Source of the DNA: CAVZZV01 sp963779845
GTDB lineage: Bacteria > Bacteroidota > Bacteroidia > Bacteroidales > GCA-2748055
DNA: 64,000 bases
Reading direction: 5' to 3'
Assembly: GCA_963779845.1 (NCBI GenBank)
Contig: CAVZZV010000005.1
Location: forward strand, 1,178,001 to 1,242,000
Shown here: piece by piece, positions 17,634 to 28,461 of the stretch
How positions within the stretch are numbered: position 1 is the first letter of the stretch
Layout: every line of letters begins with the position of its first letter
Position numbers and translations under genes: made by a program
Notes under the pieces: model-generated
What the model saw: only the letters and a program-made list of their open reading frames with translations
Databases searched by the model: none
Told to the model about the DNA's origin: nothing

Positions 17634-18344
17634 ATGGGTACATACAAAAGAGTTTTGCTGAAGTTGTCAGGCGAGGCCTTAATGGCTGAAAAAGATTGGG
17701 GGATAGACGCTGTAAGGCTTAATGATTATGCCACGGAAATAAAAGAGGTAACCTCAGCCGGCACAGAAGTGGGACTTGTGATCGGGGGTGGAAATATTTT
17801 CCGGGGGGTCGCCGGTGTTGGGGCAGGATTCGACCGGGTAAAAGGCGATTACATGGGCATGCTTGCCACGGTAATCAATGGCCTGGCCCTTCAATCGGCT
17901 TTCCAGTCAATAAATGCTGAAGCTATCGTTTTTTCGGCGATCAGAATGGATCCCATCACCGAGTTTTACTCTTTAGAAAAAGTTCATGAAGCCTTTAAGC
18001 AGAAAAAAATCGTAATTTTTGTCGCGGGCACTGGAAATCCTTTTTTTACGACCGATACAGCCTCTGCCCTGCGAGCGGTTGAAATCGGGGCCGATGTCAT
18101 GTTAAAGGGGACCAGGGTGGATGGCATTTATACTGCCGATCCGGAAAAAGACCCTACCGCCCGCCGATTCGATACTATTCACTTTGACGAAGCTCTCGAA
18201 AGAAACCTAAAAATAATGGATGCCGCCGCTTTCACCTTATGTCGCGAAAATAATTTGCCGGTGGTTGTTTTTGACATGAACAAAAAAGGAAATCTTCAAA
18301 AACTTATTTCAGGGGAAAAAATTGGCACATTAGTGAAAATTTAA
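17634..18344 (+). CDS. pyrH: Uridylate kinase (UMP kinase)
   Basis: A 236-residue bacterial UMP kinase of the amino-acid-kinase fold, converting UMP to UDP in pyrimidine synthesis. Blocks: RVLLKLSGEAL (phosphate loop), VIGGGNIFRGV, GDYMGMLATVINGLAL (UMP site), GTGNPFFTTDTASALRA, and KGTRVDGIYTADPEKDP. Length and ends match the family. It is 48 bases upstream of frr, the usual pyrH-frr pairing. Confidence 0.97.
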   Translation: MGTYKRVLLKLSGEALMAEKDWGIDAVRLNDYATEIKEVTSAGTEVGLVIGGGNIFRGVAGVGAGFDRVKGDYMGMLATVINGLALQSAFQSINAEAIVFSAIRMDPITEFYSLEKVHEAFKQKKIVIFVAGTGNPFFTTDTASALRAVEIGADVMLKGTRVDGIYTADPEKDPTARRFDTIHFDEALERNLKIMDAAAFTLCRENNLPVVVFDMNKKGNLQKLISGEKIGTLVKI

Positions 18345-18392
18345 ATAAATTTGATTTCTTCAATTCCTAAAACAACCTAAATCTAAATTGCC

Positions 18393-18956
18393 ATGAACGA
18401 AGATGTCCAGTTAATATACGATTTTGCTAACGAAAACATGGAAAAGGCAGTCAGCTATCTCGATACCGAGCTCAGCCGCATCCGCGCTGGTAAAGCAAAT
18501 ATCCATCTGCTGGATGGTATTCAGGTAGATTATTACGGGACGCCGACCCCTCTTAATCAGGTTTCCAGCATTAGTACCCCCGATGCCAAAACACTTGCCA
18601 TTCAGCCCTGGGAAAAGAACATGATTGCCCCGATTGAAAAAGCGATTATGGCTTCGAATATCGGCCTCACCCCGGTAAACAATGGAGAATTGATCCGGAT
18701 TAACATCCCGCCCCTTACCGAAGAACGACGATTACAGCTCGTTAAACAGGTAAAACACGAGGGTGAAACCGCCAAGGTAAGCATACGCAATTCCCGCCGA
18801 GATGCCAACGATGAAATCAAATCCCTTCAGAAAGAAGGACTTCCGGAAGACACCGCGAAAAAATCAGAGATTGATATCCAGAAGATGACGGATGATTTCA
18901 ATGCGAGAGTGGACAAAATCGTGGAAACAAAAGAGAAGGAGATGTTAACAATCTAA
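18393..18956 (+). CDS. frr: Ribosome recycling factor
   Basis: A 187-residue RRF that, with EF-G, splits post-termination ribosomes. It shows the alpha-helical bundle sequence with LSRIRAGKANIHLLDGIQVDYYGTPTPLNQV, then IRINIPPLTEERR and VKHEGETAKVSIRN. Its final TAA overlaps by four bases the stop of the convergent OmpA-family gene, so no room remains for a terminator between them. Confidence 0.97.
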   Translation: MNEDVQLIYDFANENMEKAVSYLDTELSRIRAGKANIHLLDGIQVDYYGTPTPLNQVSSISTPDAKTLAIQPWEKNMIAPIEKAIMASNIGLTPVNNGELIRINIPPLTEERRLQLVKQVKHEGETAKVSIRNSRRDANDEIKSLQKEGLPEDTAKKSEIDIQKMTDDFNARVDKIVETKEKEMLTI

Positions 18957-19951
18957 TTTGTCTCCAGAATCTTCAATAATTCATCTAATCTCGGAGTTAA
19001 AATTATTTCTGTCCTCCGGTTTTTAGCCCTGGCAGTCGTTGTATTTGCAGGGTCTATGGGTTGGGTTTCCCCCCTTCCGGCAGCAGTTAAACGGGAAGGG
19101 GCTATATTCCCATCTTCCAAAAGGATTTTCAGGACCGAAGTAGCCCGAAGTACGCTCAGGTCCCAATTGTCTTTAATAGTTGCCCCACTCCGGTATGGAA
19201 CATCATCGGTATGGCCTTCAATCATCACATTGACATCTTTGTTTCGTTCCAGAACCCTTGCCAGTTCTTTAAGGGCTTTTCTTCCCTGGGGATCGACCTC
19301 ATAACTCCCTGAACGAAACAGCAGTTTCTCATCCATGGATACATACACCTTGCCGTTTCGGGTCTCTACGGTCAATCCCTGCCCTTCGAAGCCGGTAAGA
19401 GCGCGGGAAACTGACTCCTTAAGCGCATTGACGGCTGAATCTTTCCGGTCTAAAATTCGCTGCAGTTCAGCCAGCCTGGCATTCCTTGCTTCCAGTTCGG
19501 CACTTAGCCGGTTTAATTCCAAACGACGCTCGTTCATATTGGTCTCCAACTCCCGCAAACGATCCTCCTTTTTTTGCAGATCTTCCTGGGTGGTCTGAAG
19601 CTGACCCAAAAGCCGGCGGGTTTCCCTGGCATTTCCCTGCAGAAGGGCATCATGGGTTGATTGCAAATCATCATACTTCCTGCGCAAAGATGCAATTTCA
19701 TTATTCAGCTTTTCCTTCAATTCATAATTACGGATGCTGTCTTCTACAAATTGCTCTATCTGATTTTCGACCTGGTCTATGTTAGAACGCATTTCGGTGT
19801 TTTCAACCATTAAGTGCTCATTTTCGGTCATTAACTGGTCCCTCTCAGTTTCAAGTTGGCTGCTTTTCTGGCTTACTTCCTTAAATTGTTTCGTGGGAAC
19901 GCAGGCAAGCATGGAACCGGCCATCAACAACATAATAGTGTTCTTTATCAT
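18953..19951 (-). CDS. OmpA-family peptidoglycan-binding lipoprotein with long coiled coil
   Basis: A 332-residue lipoprotein. A lipobox ends at Cys17 (AGSMLAC). Residues of about 25-195 are a heptad-rich coiled coil full of Glu, Gln, Arg and Leu. Residues of about 205-325 are an OmpA/MotB C-terminal domain with VMIEGHTDDVPYR, DNWDLSVLRATSVL, LTAAGRGETQPIDP and NRRTEIIL, which binds diaminopimelate in peptidoglycan. It probably tethers the outer membrane to the cell wall across an extended rod. No barrel is present. It converges on frr with a four-base overlap of stop codons. Confidence 0.88.
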   Translation of the reverse strand: MIKNTIMLLMAGSMLACVPTKQFKEVSQKSSQLETERDQLMTENEHLMVENTEMRSNIDQVENQIEQFVEDSIRNYELKEKLNNEIASLRRKYDDLQSTHDALLQGNARETRRLLGQLQTTQEDLQKKEDRLRELETNMNERRLELNRLSAELEARNARLAELQRILDRKDSAVNALKESVSRALTGFEGQGLTVETRNGKVYVSMDEKLLFRSGSYEVDPQGRKALKELARVLERNKDVNVMIEGHTDDVPYRSGATIKDNWDLSVLRATSVLKILLEDGNIAPSRLTAAGRGETQPIDPANTTTARAKNRRTEIILTPRLDELLKILETN

Positions 19952-19983
19952 AATTACAGGTTTTTATCAATGAGTGTGTTGAG

Positions 19984-20115
19984 TTAGAGGCTGGAGGTTA
20001 GATGGTTAGATGGTTAGAGGCTAGATGTTGGAGATTGGAGATTGGTTTCCAGCTACCAGCTTCAAACTTCCAGCTTCAAACTTCCAACGTCCAACGTCCA
20101 ACGTCCAACTTCCAG
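19984..20115. repeat. Low-complexity intergenic repeat
   Basis: The stretch starts with GAGTTAGAGGCTGGAGG and GATGGTTAGATGGTTAGA words and GGAGATTGGAGATTGG, then turns into their near-complement, runs of TTCCAGCTTCAAAC and CCAACGTCCAACGT. The two halves can pair in part, so a transcript could fold. A short version of the TTCCAACTTCAAAC word also lies at about 12460-12475. I take it as simple-sequence spacer in the 462-base gap between the OmpA-family gene and dxs. A -7-like TAACTTTG at 20295-20302 is the only other signal seen in this gap. Confidence 0.6.
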
Positions 20116-20413
20116 AACGGAAAATTACAAAATATATTGACAGATCAAGATAAAGAAAACCGAAAAATATTAACAACGGCTGATTATGCAAGGATTTGTC
20201 AAACAAGTTCCCGCGTGATGCAGTGAGTGTTGAACATCTCAAAACTTTCAAAAACGTATGAAATGGAAGTCCCTGAAATACGGATATTTTTTTCTAACTT
20301 TGTGGCTGCCAATGTCTGGGTTTTGAAGAGCATCGCCTAGTAAGTTATTTTACATATCAACCCCGTGCAAAGTTAGAGCGTCAGATCAGCCCTTTAGGAC
20401 CCGGACAAACCGA

Positions 20414-22358
20414 ATGAAAGATTTTTTAATGGAGAAAGAAAACCTTTATCCCTATTTAAGTAAGATCAGTTGCCCCTACGATCTTAAACAACTCCATGAA
20501 GATGAACTGCTTCCTCTGAGTGATGAATTACGAAAATTCATTATCGATATTGTCTCTGTCAATGCAGGCCACTTAGGAGCCAGCCTTGGAGTGGTTGACC
20601 TTACCATTGCCCTTCATTATGTATTGAATACCCCATACGATAAAATCGTTTGGGATGTAGGCCATCAGGCCTATGCCCACAAAATCCTTACCGGTCGAAG
20701 GGATGTTTTTCACACTAACAGAAAATACAAGGGGATCAGTGGTTTTCCGAAAATGGCCGAAAGTGAATATGATTCCTTTGGCGTAGGCCATGCATCAACA
20801 TCTATTTCGGCAGCCCTGGGAATTGCCCTCGGCTCCATGCAGAAAGGCGATGAAAACCGTCAGGTAGTGGCTGTAATTGGCGATGGTTCGCTCACCGGTG
20901 GATTGGCATATGAAGGATTAAACAACGCGGGCATAGAAAATTCCAACCTGCTTGTCATTTTAAACGACAATAACATGGCCATAGACCCCAATGTGGGAGC
21001 CATGAAGGAATATCTTCTTGATATCACCACCTCCAAAACATACAATAAAATTAAGGAGGATACCTGGAATTTCCTTGGCAGGGTCAGCAAGCTCGTTCCT
21101 GATGCCAGAAGATATGCCCAAAAAATTGAAAACGCCCTTAAATCGGTTTTACTGCGACAAAGCAATCTTTTTGAAGTCCTTGAATTTCAGGTATTTTGGC
21201 CCGGTTGATGGCCATGATATAATTCATCTGACCAAATTGCTAAACGACCTGAAAGAAATAAAAGGTCCAAAGCTACTCCATATTATCACCACAAAAGGAA
21301 AAGGATATCGTTTTGCCGAATTAAACCAGACCGCATGGCATTATCCCGGAACCTTTGATAAAGTGACAGGGGAATTTTTAAAAATAGCTTCGGATATACC
21401 CCAGCCTGCAAAATACCAGGAAGTATTTGGAGAAACCCTTCTGGAACTGGCCCGCCAAAATAAAAATATCGTAGCCATAACGCCAGCCATGCCGACCGGC
21501 AGCGGATTAAAAATTTTGATGGATCAATTACCCGAAAAAATCTATGATGTCGGAATTGCGGAACAACATGCGGTTACTTTTTCAGCCGGGTTGGCCACCC
21601 AGGGATTGATCCCCTACTGTAATATCTATTCTTCCTTCATGCAAAGGGCATACGATCAGGTTATACATGATGTGGCGATTCAGAATTTAAATGTTGTCCT
21701 TTGCCTGGACCGCGCCGGACTGGTAGGGGATGACGGGGCGACCCATCATGGTGCCTTCGACCTTGCCTTTATGCGTTCCATCCCGAATATGATCGTTGCC
21801 GCGCCCATGGACGAGATCGAATTGAGGAACATGCTTTACACAGCCCAGGTCAAAAATCATGGTCCCTTCTCCATACGGTATCCCCGTGGACAGGGAGTTC
21901 ATTCCAACTGGCGAAAAGAATTTCAGGAAATCCCTATTGGCAAAGGCCGCATGTTAAGCCAGGGTTCCGATCTGGCCATACTTTCCATTGGCAGTGTAGG
22001 GAACATGGTTGCCAGAGCCCAGGAGATCCTTGCAGAATCAAACATCCATATATCCCATTTTGATATGCGGTTTGTCAAGCCCCTGGACGATGTCCTCCTG
22101 CACCTGGTTTTTAAACAGTTCAAAGAGATTATTACCATTGAAGACGGGGTTATCCAGGGAGGTTTTGGTACAGCCGTGCTGGAATTTATGTCGGATAAGG
22201 GCTATTCTGCACGCATACACAGGATGGGAATTCCTGATAAATTCATTGAACAGGGTAAGACACAGGAATTATATAACGAATGTGGGTTTGATGTTGCAGC
22301 CATTGTCCAGACAGCCAAACTCGCTGTTCAGAAGCGGGTTATTCACAGGGCGGTTTAA
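20414..22358 (+). CDS. dxs: 1-deoxy-D-xylulose-5-phosphate synthase, frameshifted at about 21182
   Basis: Dxs condenses pyruvate and glyceraldehyde 3-phosphate with thiamine diphosphate, the first step of the MEP isoprenoid pathway. The frame from 20414 has DVGHQAYAHKILTGRRD and the cofactor motif VIGDGSLTGGLAYEGLNNAG (GDG at 156-158). It then runs into a TGA at 21208. The +1 frame continues with NFRYFGPVDGHDI through AEQHAVTFSAG, CLDRAGLVGDDGATHHG and GIPDKFIEQG to 22358. Removing the G at 21182 joins the two frames as EVLNFRYFGPVDG, exactly the family sequence, giving 648 residues, a normal length. An essential gene with a single extra base suggests sequencing error rather than true loss. 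Confidence 0.88.
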
Positions 22359-22527
22359 ATATAAAAAGCGACTTATTCATCAGGAAGTGCCTGTTGCAAA
22401 AAGTAATGAGTGATATCCTCTGCTTTTCACACCGGAAAGATTTAATTTGTCGTAAAAGTAATCTGAATTTTAATCTCCCCTCCCGACGTATATTCTCTCC
22501 TTCCTTCTCGAATTCATCCCATACAGA

Positions 22528-23895
22528 TTATAAAGTTTTAATTTTAATACTCCGGAAATGCACTTCAAAACCATGATCCTGAAGAAGGATATGGCCTGAT
22601 TCAGCTTCGCCGAAGGATGGATATACTTTATATTTGCTTTCTTTAACCAGTTTCCTGAATTGGTCACTTCCTCTTTCATACTCAAGGACTTTAAAGCCAT
22701 TTAACCAGTGCTCCACATGATTTCCTTTTGAAACAATACGCAGATCGTTCCATTCGCCTGTGGGGGGAACATTTTTCTTATCAGCTTTAATCAAATCATA
22801 AAGTGATCCAAGGGTTCGGCTCCCTTCGTGGTTGCCCAGCTTTGCATCCGGATGGTTTTCATCGTCAAGAATCTGGAACTCGAGTCCGATAGCAGAAAAA
22901 TTGTTGTTCTCCTCTTTCTCGGTTACAAAATATTTAACCCCTGAATTGGCTCCCTTAGTATATTTAAACTCAAGTCTCAGATCGAAATCAGAATATTGAT
23001 CCACCGTCACAATATCTCCGCCGTTCTGTGATTCGGCCCCATTGGCAGCTTGTACGATTAATTCCCCGTTTTCAACTCTCCATCCCTTTTCGGGAAAACT
23101 ATCGTGGTAAGCCCTTCGCCAACCATTCGTATTCTTACCGTTAAAAAGAAGCTTCCAACCCTGCTCTTTCTCCTTTTCTGTAAGTTGGTTGATCAGGTTC
23201 GATTTCTGTGGGGCATTATTTTCCTGACTCTGGGCTTCAGGATTTTCCGTAAGTATCCTTATATTCTTCCATTCAACCCTCTTTCCGATCATGGAACTGT
23301 CATTGATTGAATGTACCTGTAGGGCAATGAAGCCTTCAGGACTAATGGAATCAACAAGATTTGCAGCAGGAACTCCATTTATCCAGGTTTTCATCGTATT
23401 GCCTATGGCCTCTATACGGGCATGGTTCCATTCGTCAGACTTGAATGCCTGCCGCGCTTCGGCACTTTCGTCCTGATTAAGCGGATAAAGCCATCCCCGC
23501 CTCGCCTCATCGTAGATCCCTGCAGTATAAGCACGGGAGGTCGGATCTATTTCGTACTGATACCCATAGACGCGGCCGGAAGGTTTCACATCACTTCGGA
23601 ATTGAATCCCGGAGTTTAATCCATCCGCCACTTTGAAATCGAGTTCAAGAATAAAATCGCCATAAGTACTGTCGGTTTTTAAAAAGCTATTGGGTGATCC
23701 CCATACTGTGGTTCCCACGATGACAGAGTCTAAGACCTCATAGGTCGCCTGGCCGCCAGCCTGGGAAAAACCCGTGAGGTCTTTACCATTGAATAAATCC
23801 TTCCAGGGATCATCTCCGTTTTTAGCATTATTTGTGCAGCCTGCAAAGGCAAGAAGACTGAAAAGGATCAATGAGATGTTTTTCATAGCATACAT
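22528..23895 (-). CDS. Lipoprotein with two DUF1080 (3-keto-disaccharide hydrolase-like) domains
   Basis: A 455-residue exported lipoprotein with a lipobox ending at Cys20 (LLAFAGC). It has two tandem jelly-roll domains, about 32-218 and 246-454, each opening with the family phrase (DLFNGKDLTGF, LLFNGKNTNGW) and containing the LELDFKV / LRLEFKYT strand, NSGIQFR / NSGVKYF and HWLNG-type elements. DUF1080 proteins include 3-keto-disaccharide hydrolases and many glycan-processing lipoproteins of Bacteroidota and Planctomycetes. Full-length tandem copies in one chain are common. It stands alone, so the sugar is unknown. The second ATG at 23886 could equally be the start. Confidence 0.82.
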   Translation of the reverse strand: MYAMKNISLILFSLLAFAGCTNNAKNGDDPWKDLFNGKDLTGFSQAGGQATYEVLDSVIVGTTVWGSPNSFLKTDSTYGDFILELDFKVADGLNSGIQFRSDVKPSGRVYGYQYEIDPTSRAYTAGIYDEARRGWLYPLNQDESAEARQAFKSDEWNHARIEAIGNTMKTWINGVPAANLVDSISPEGFIALQVHSINDSSMIGKRVEWKNIRILTENPEAQSQENNAPQKSNLINQLTEKEKEQGWKLLFNGKNTNGWRRAYHDSFPEKGWRVENGELIVQAANGAESQNGGDIVTVDQYSDFDLRLEFKYTKGANSGVKYFVTEKEENNNFSAIGLEFQILDDENHPDAKLGNHEGSRTLGSLYDLIKADKKNVPPTGEWNDLRIVSKGNHVEHWLNGFKVLEYERGSDQFRKLVKESKYKVYPSFGEAESGHILLQDHGFEVHFRSIKIKTL

Positions 23896-24452
23896 TTTTT
23901 TGGTTGAATGATATATCTTGAGAAGATTATTTCGAAGTACTAAAGGAATTATTAAGCTAACAGCTTATAAAAAGCTTATCCCTGCTTAAAAGTTTTATAA
24001 ATGTACTAATTTTTCTTTCTTCTATAAATTATTTTTATCACCCGGGTCATATTGGACAGAGTCCACTTTCTTGGAAGTATCATTCAAATGAAGTAGTTGG
24101 TAAAGTATTCAAAAGAAACAGGCGAACTAAAAAAAGAATCGGGAATTTACTTATATCAAATGAATAGGGAATTTTCTCCTCATATTCTCGTTGAATTCCA
24201 CAACAAAAGAAACCATTGAATTGGCTTCAAAACAGCTGACTACTTCTCCCCAGCTGCCAAGGAACAGGATGTTGTACTTTAACCTTCACTTTTGATCTCA
24301 TGGTATAAATGTTGCCATTTTATAACAACTGGTTGAAATACCCGACAAGCAGGATCCGAAAAACGGAAACGTGTATGCCAGCTTAAGAGGCAAATCAATC
24401 TTTGGGATTGCGAACGCATAAGGAAAATCTCCAACATAAAAATTGATGCGAA
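23896..24452. other. 557-base intergenic region without recognised features
   Basis: A/T-rich spacer between the divergent DUF1080 and aceE genes. It must hold both promoters, but I find no clean TTTG/TAnnTTTG pair. No ORF of recognisable content is present. Confidence 0.5.
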
Positions 24453-27117
24453 ATGTCAGAAACAAATAAGAACAAAATACGAAAATTTGAAAATCAGGAA
24501 TGGATTGATTCACTGGATTATATCATCAAAAATGAGGAAGAGGAACGGGTTGAAGAAATTATTGAACTGCTTAAAAACCGGGCCCTGGAGAAGGGGCTTC
24601 ACTTAAAGCCACATTTGAAAACCCCTTACCTGAACACCATTCCTGTTTCAGAGGAATCGGAATACCCGGGAAACCGGGAAATTGAACGCAAAATAAAAAG
24701 TATTATCCGGTGGAATGCTATGGCCATGGTGGTGCAGGCTAACCGCAAAAAAGAGGGTATTGGGGGGCATATTTCCACCTATGCTTCTTCAGCCACACTT
24801 TACGAGGTGGGTTTCAACCACTTTTTTAAAGGAGGCGATGGAGAAGGTCCCGCCGACATTGTTTATTTCCAGGGACATGCTTCTCCCGGAATATATGCAC
24901 GCTCCTTTCTGGAAGGTCGGCTATCTGAAAGGATGCTCGAAAACTTCCGAAGGGAATTACAATCAGATAAAGGTTTATCCTCCTATCCACATCCGAGACT
25001 AATGCAGGATTACTGGCAATTTCCTACAGTCTCCATGGGACTGGGACCCATTATGGCCATTTACCAGGCTCGCTTCAATAAATATCTTCAGGATAAAAAA
25101 CTACATGAGTGTTCATGATCAAAAAGTATGGGCTTTTCTGGGCGACGGTGAAATGGATGAACCGGAAGCAATGGGAGCCTTAACACTTGCATCCCGGGAA
25201 GAGCTTGACAACCTGATTTTCGTTGTCAATTGCAATTTGCAGCGACTCGATGGACCGGTAAGAGGAAACAGCTCGATTATCCAGGAACTGGAAGGTGCTT
25301 TTCGCGGAGCTGGCTGGAATGTGATAAAAGTGATTCTGGGTGAAAGCTGGGATCCCTTACTGGCGAAAGATAAAGACGGAATCCTGAAGAAAAGACTCGG
25401 TGAGTTGGTCGATGGGGAGCGTCAAAAATTTTCCATTTCCGGTGGGGATTATATCCGTAAAAACTTCTTCGGGAAATATGATGAACTGCGCGAAATGGTG
25501 AAAGAGATGAGCGATGAAGATTTGGCCAAATTGGGCCGCGGCGGCCACGATCCTCAAAAAGTATATAACGCATTCAAAAAAGCGACAGAAAACAAAAATT
25601 CGCCGACCGTGATCCTGGCGCAAACCATAAAAGGTTACGGATTGGGTGAAGCGGGTGAAGGAAGAAACATCACCCACCAACAGAAAAAGCTAAACGAAGA
25701 AGAATTAATACATTTTCGTGACCGGTTTGAAATTCCGATTTCGGATGAAGAGGTTGCCCAGGCTCCCTTTTACAATCCCGGAGAAGACAGCGATGAGATA
25801 AAATATCTGTTGGAGCACCGGAAAAATTTGGGTGGATTTCTCCCCAAACGAAACCGACAGGAAACAACATTCAATATACCAGCCTCAAAAGTTTTTGATG
25901 AATTCTTTAAGGGTTCCGGGAAACGCGAAGTGGCTACCACCATGGCGGCAGTTCAACTTTTGGGGAAATTATTAAATGACAAGGAAATTGGTCAGCTAAT
26001 CGTTCCGATTGTCCCTGATGAATCACGTACTTTTGGAATGGATGCACTGTTTCGGCAGGTTGGTATTTACTCCCACAACGGACAGTTGTACGAACCGGTC
26101 GATCGCGAAAGTTTGCTTTATTATAAAGAGGCAAAAGATGGGGCGATACTGGAAGAGGGAATTACCGAAGCAGGATCCATGTCGTCGTTTATCGCCGCGG
26201 GAACAGCCTATTCCACCCATCAAATTAACTGTATCCCGTTTTTCATTTTCTACTCTATGTTTGGATTCCAGCGTATAGGCGATCTTATTTGGGCTGCGGC
26301 CGATGCAAGAGCAAAAGGTTTTTTACTTGGAGGAACCGCAGGAAGAACCACATTGGCCGGAGAAGGATTACAGCACCAGGACGGTCAGAGTCATTTACTT
26401 GCATTGCCCGTGCCCAGTGTGCGGGCCTATGACCCGGCCTTCGCTTTCGAACTGGCGGTAATTATTCACGATGGGATGAAAAAAATGTACCAGGAGGGTG
26501 AAGAAATATTTTATTACATCACCGTAATGAATGAAAAATACAAAATGCCCTCGATGCCGTCCCGTAAGGGAATTGAAACCGAAATCATAAACGGCATGTA
26601 TAAATTTCGCAGCAGCAGGAAAAACAAATACAACCTCCATTTGCTGGGTAGCGGCACTATTCTGAATGAAGCACTAAAAGCAGCCGAAATTTTGAAAAAA
26701 GATTACAGTATTTTTCCCGATGTGTGGAGCGTAACAAGCTACAAAAATCTTTACGATAATGCCATTGAGACTGAACGGTCCAACCGCCTGAAAGAGGAAA
26801 ATGCAGCGACCTACGTAGAAAAATGTGTAGGAACAAAAAAGGGAATTTTTATCGCTGCATCAGATTACGTAAAGGCGCTCCCGCTTTCGGTTTCCAAATG
26901 GTTTCCGGGAACATTTATCGCACTCGGTACTGACGGATTCGGTTTAAGTGAACACCGCGAAGAGTTACGCGAACATTTTGAAATAAATGCCAGCCACATA
27001 GTCTGGAGTGTACTGAGTACGCTAACTAAACAGAAGGTAGTGGACAAACAGGTTTTGAAGAAAGCCAGAGAGAAGTTGAATATCAAAAGTGAAAAATCAT
27101 CCCCTACAAAATTATAG
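24453..27117 (+). CDS. aceE: Pyruvate dehydrogenase E1 (homodimeric, AceE type), frameshifted at 25095-25100
   Basis: The thiamine-diphosphate subunit that decarboxylates pyruvate in the pyruvate dehydrogenase complex. The first frame (from 24453) gives KIKSIIRWNAMAMVVQANRK, GIGGHISTYASSATLYEVG and MGLGPIMAIYQARFNKYL, then stops at 25118. The +1 frame resumes with QKVWAFLGDGEMDEPEAMG and NCNLQRLDGPV (the GDG-NCN cofactor motif) and runs through TAGRTTLAGEGLQHQDG to 27117. Dropping one A from the run at 25095-25100 fuses the frames; the spacing from KYL to QKVW then equals that in E. coli AceE, and the total of 888 residues is the family length. The 14-base ORF overlap could be read as a natural gene split, but the exact length match argues against it. 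Confidence 0.85.
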
Positions 27118-27152
27118 AGCGATCCAGCTGTAGTACCTCAATTTTTAAGACC

Positions 27153-28461
27153 ATGAAAAAAGAGATAAAAATACCCGAAATTGCAGAAAATGTTGAAAGC
27201 GGTCTGATTGCCGGAATATTGGTATCAAAAGGCGATCGGGTGAAAACCGATCAGTCGCTGGTGGAAATTGAAACCGACAAAGCAACCACCGATTTACCTT
27301 CGCCTTACGAGGGTGTAATTAAAGAGATCAAAATTAAAGAGGGCGACGAAGTAAAAATAAACCAGGTTATTATGATCATTGAAACCGAAGCTGAGGATGA
27401 TAACGAAGCTGCGGGTGGGGAGAATGGGAAAGAAGAAGAACAGAAAGAAAGTGAAAAGGAAGAAATGAAAGATTCTGAAGATGAGTCCGATAAAGAACAA
27501 GAGGCGGACGGGGAAAGGAAAAGAGGAAAAGAGATCATCTGCAGAAACCGCGGAGGAAGATAGCGAAACCAAAGAGCAAGATTTAAGCGACATTCCGGCA
27601 TCTCCCTCGGTAAGAAGACTGGCTCGTGAACAGGGCATAGATCTTACAAAAGTGCAGGGGAGCGGACCTGGGAATCGTATTTCTGCTGAAGACATAAAAA
27701 GCCATTCTGAAAAGCCGGCTGGACCTTCAGCGGAAGGTATAAAACTTCCTGATTTTACTCAGTGGGGAGCTGTATCGGAGGAAGCAATGAGTAACATTCG
27801 CAAAATTACCTCGAAAAATACCCAACAGGCCTGGCAAACCATTCCGCATGTCACCCAATTTGATGAAGCGGATATGACAAATCTGGAAAATTTCAGAAAG
27901 AATAACCAGAATAAGGTAGAAAAGGATGGGGGTAAACTTACAGTGACTGCCATTTTGCTGAAGATTTCCGGATTTGCATTACAAAAATTTCCACGCTTTA
28001 ATGCAAGTCTTGACGCCCGGAACCAGAAAATTATTTACAAACACTACATTAACATTGGAATTGCGGCAGATACTCCTCAGGGATTATTGGTGCCGGTGGT
28101 ACGCGATGTTAACCAAAAGTCGCTCACCGAACTTTCGGTTGAACTTACCGAACTGGCGGGGAAAGCCCGCGAGAAAAAAATAGCCCCGGATGAAATGCAG
28201 GGTGGAAACTTTACCATTTCGAACCTGGGCGGAATCGGCGGAACTAACTTCACACCCATTATACTGCCTCCGCAGGTTGCTATCCTTGGTGTATCAAGAG
28301 CTAAATACCAACAAGTTTACGTTGAGGGAGAATTTCAGAAGCGATTCATTATTCCTTTGTCCCTGTCGTACGATCACCGTGTTATCGACGGGGCCGATGG
28401 TGCCCGTTTTCTTCGCTGGATTTGTGAAGTCATTGAAGACCCCTATGCATTGTTACAATAA
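27153..28461 (+). CDS. aceF: Dihydrolipoamide acetyltransferase (PDH E2), frameshifted at about 27510-27530
   Basis: E2 core of the pyruvate dehydrogenase complex. Residues 1-78 are one lipoyl domain with the modified Lys43 in ETDKATTD, followed by a Glu/Lys-rich linker. The frame then ends at 27563 (KEIICRNRGGR). The +1 frame continues with the E1/E3-binding domain (ASPSVRRLAREQGIDLTKV, GPGNRISAEDI) and the catalytic domain with the active-site SYDHRVIDGADG near the C-terminus at 28461. Removing one base from the G/A-rich stretch at 27510-27530 (for example GGGG at 27510-27513) gives one 436-residue chain. It lies 35 bases after aceE and touches lpdA. The acidic linker tolerates many sequences, so the exact position of the shift is uncertain. 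Confidence 0.85.

Noticed and set aside
23896..24452. Possible gene remnants in the spacer before aceE
   Set aside because: I translated it by eye in several frames and found no stretch that matched a known family.
24453..27117. A genuine two-gene split of pyruvate dehydrogenase E1
   Set aside because: The spacing between the conserved blocks on both sides matches the single-chain enzyme exactly once one A is removed, so a one-base indel is the simpler reading.
27481..27560. Separate start of an E2 core gene at ATG 27481
   Set aside because: The residues encoded before 27520 in that frame are unlike an E2 linker and lie inside the first frame's acidic linker; an indel explains it better.
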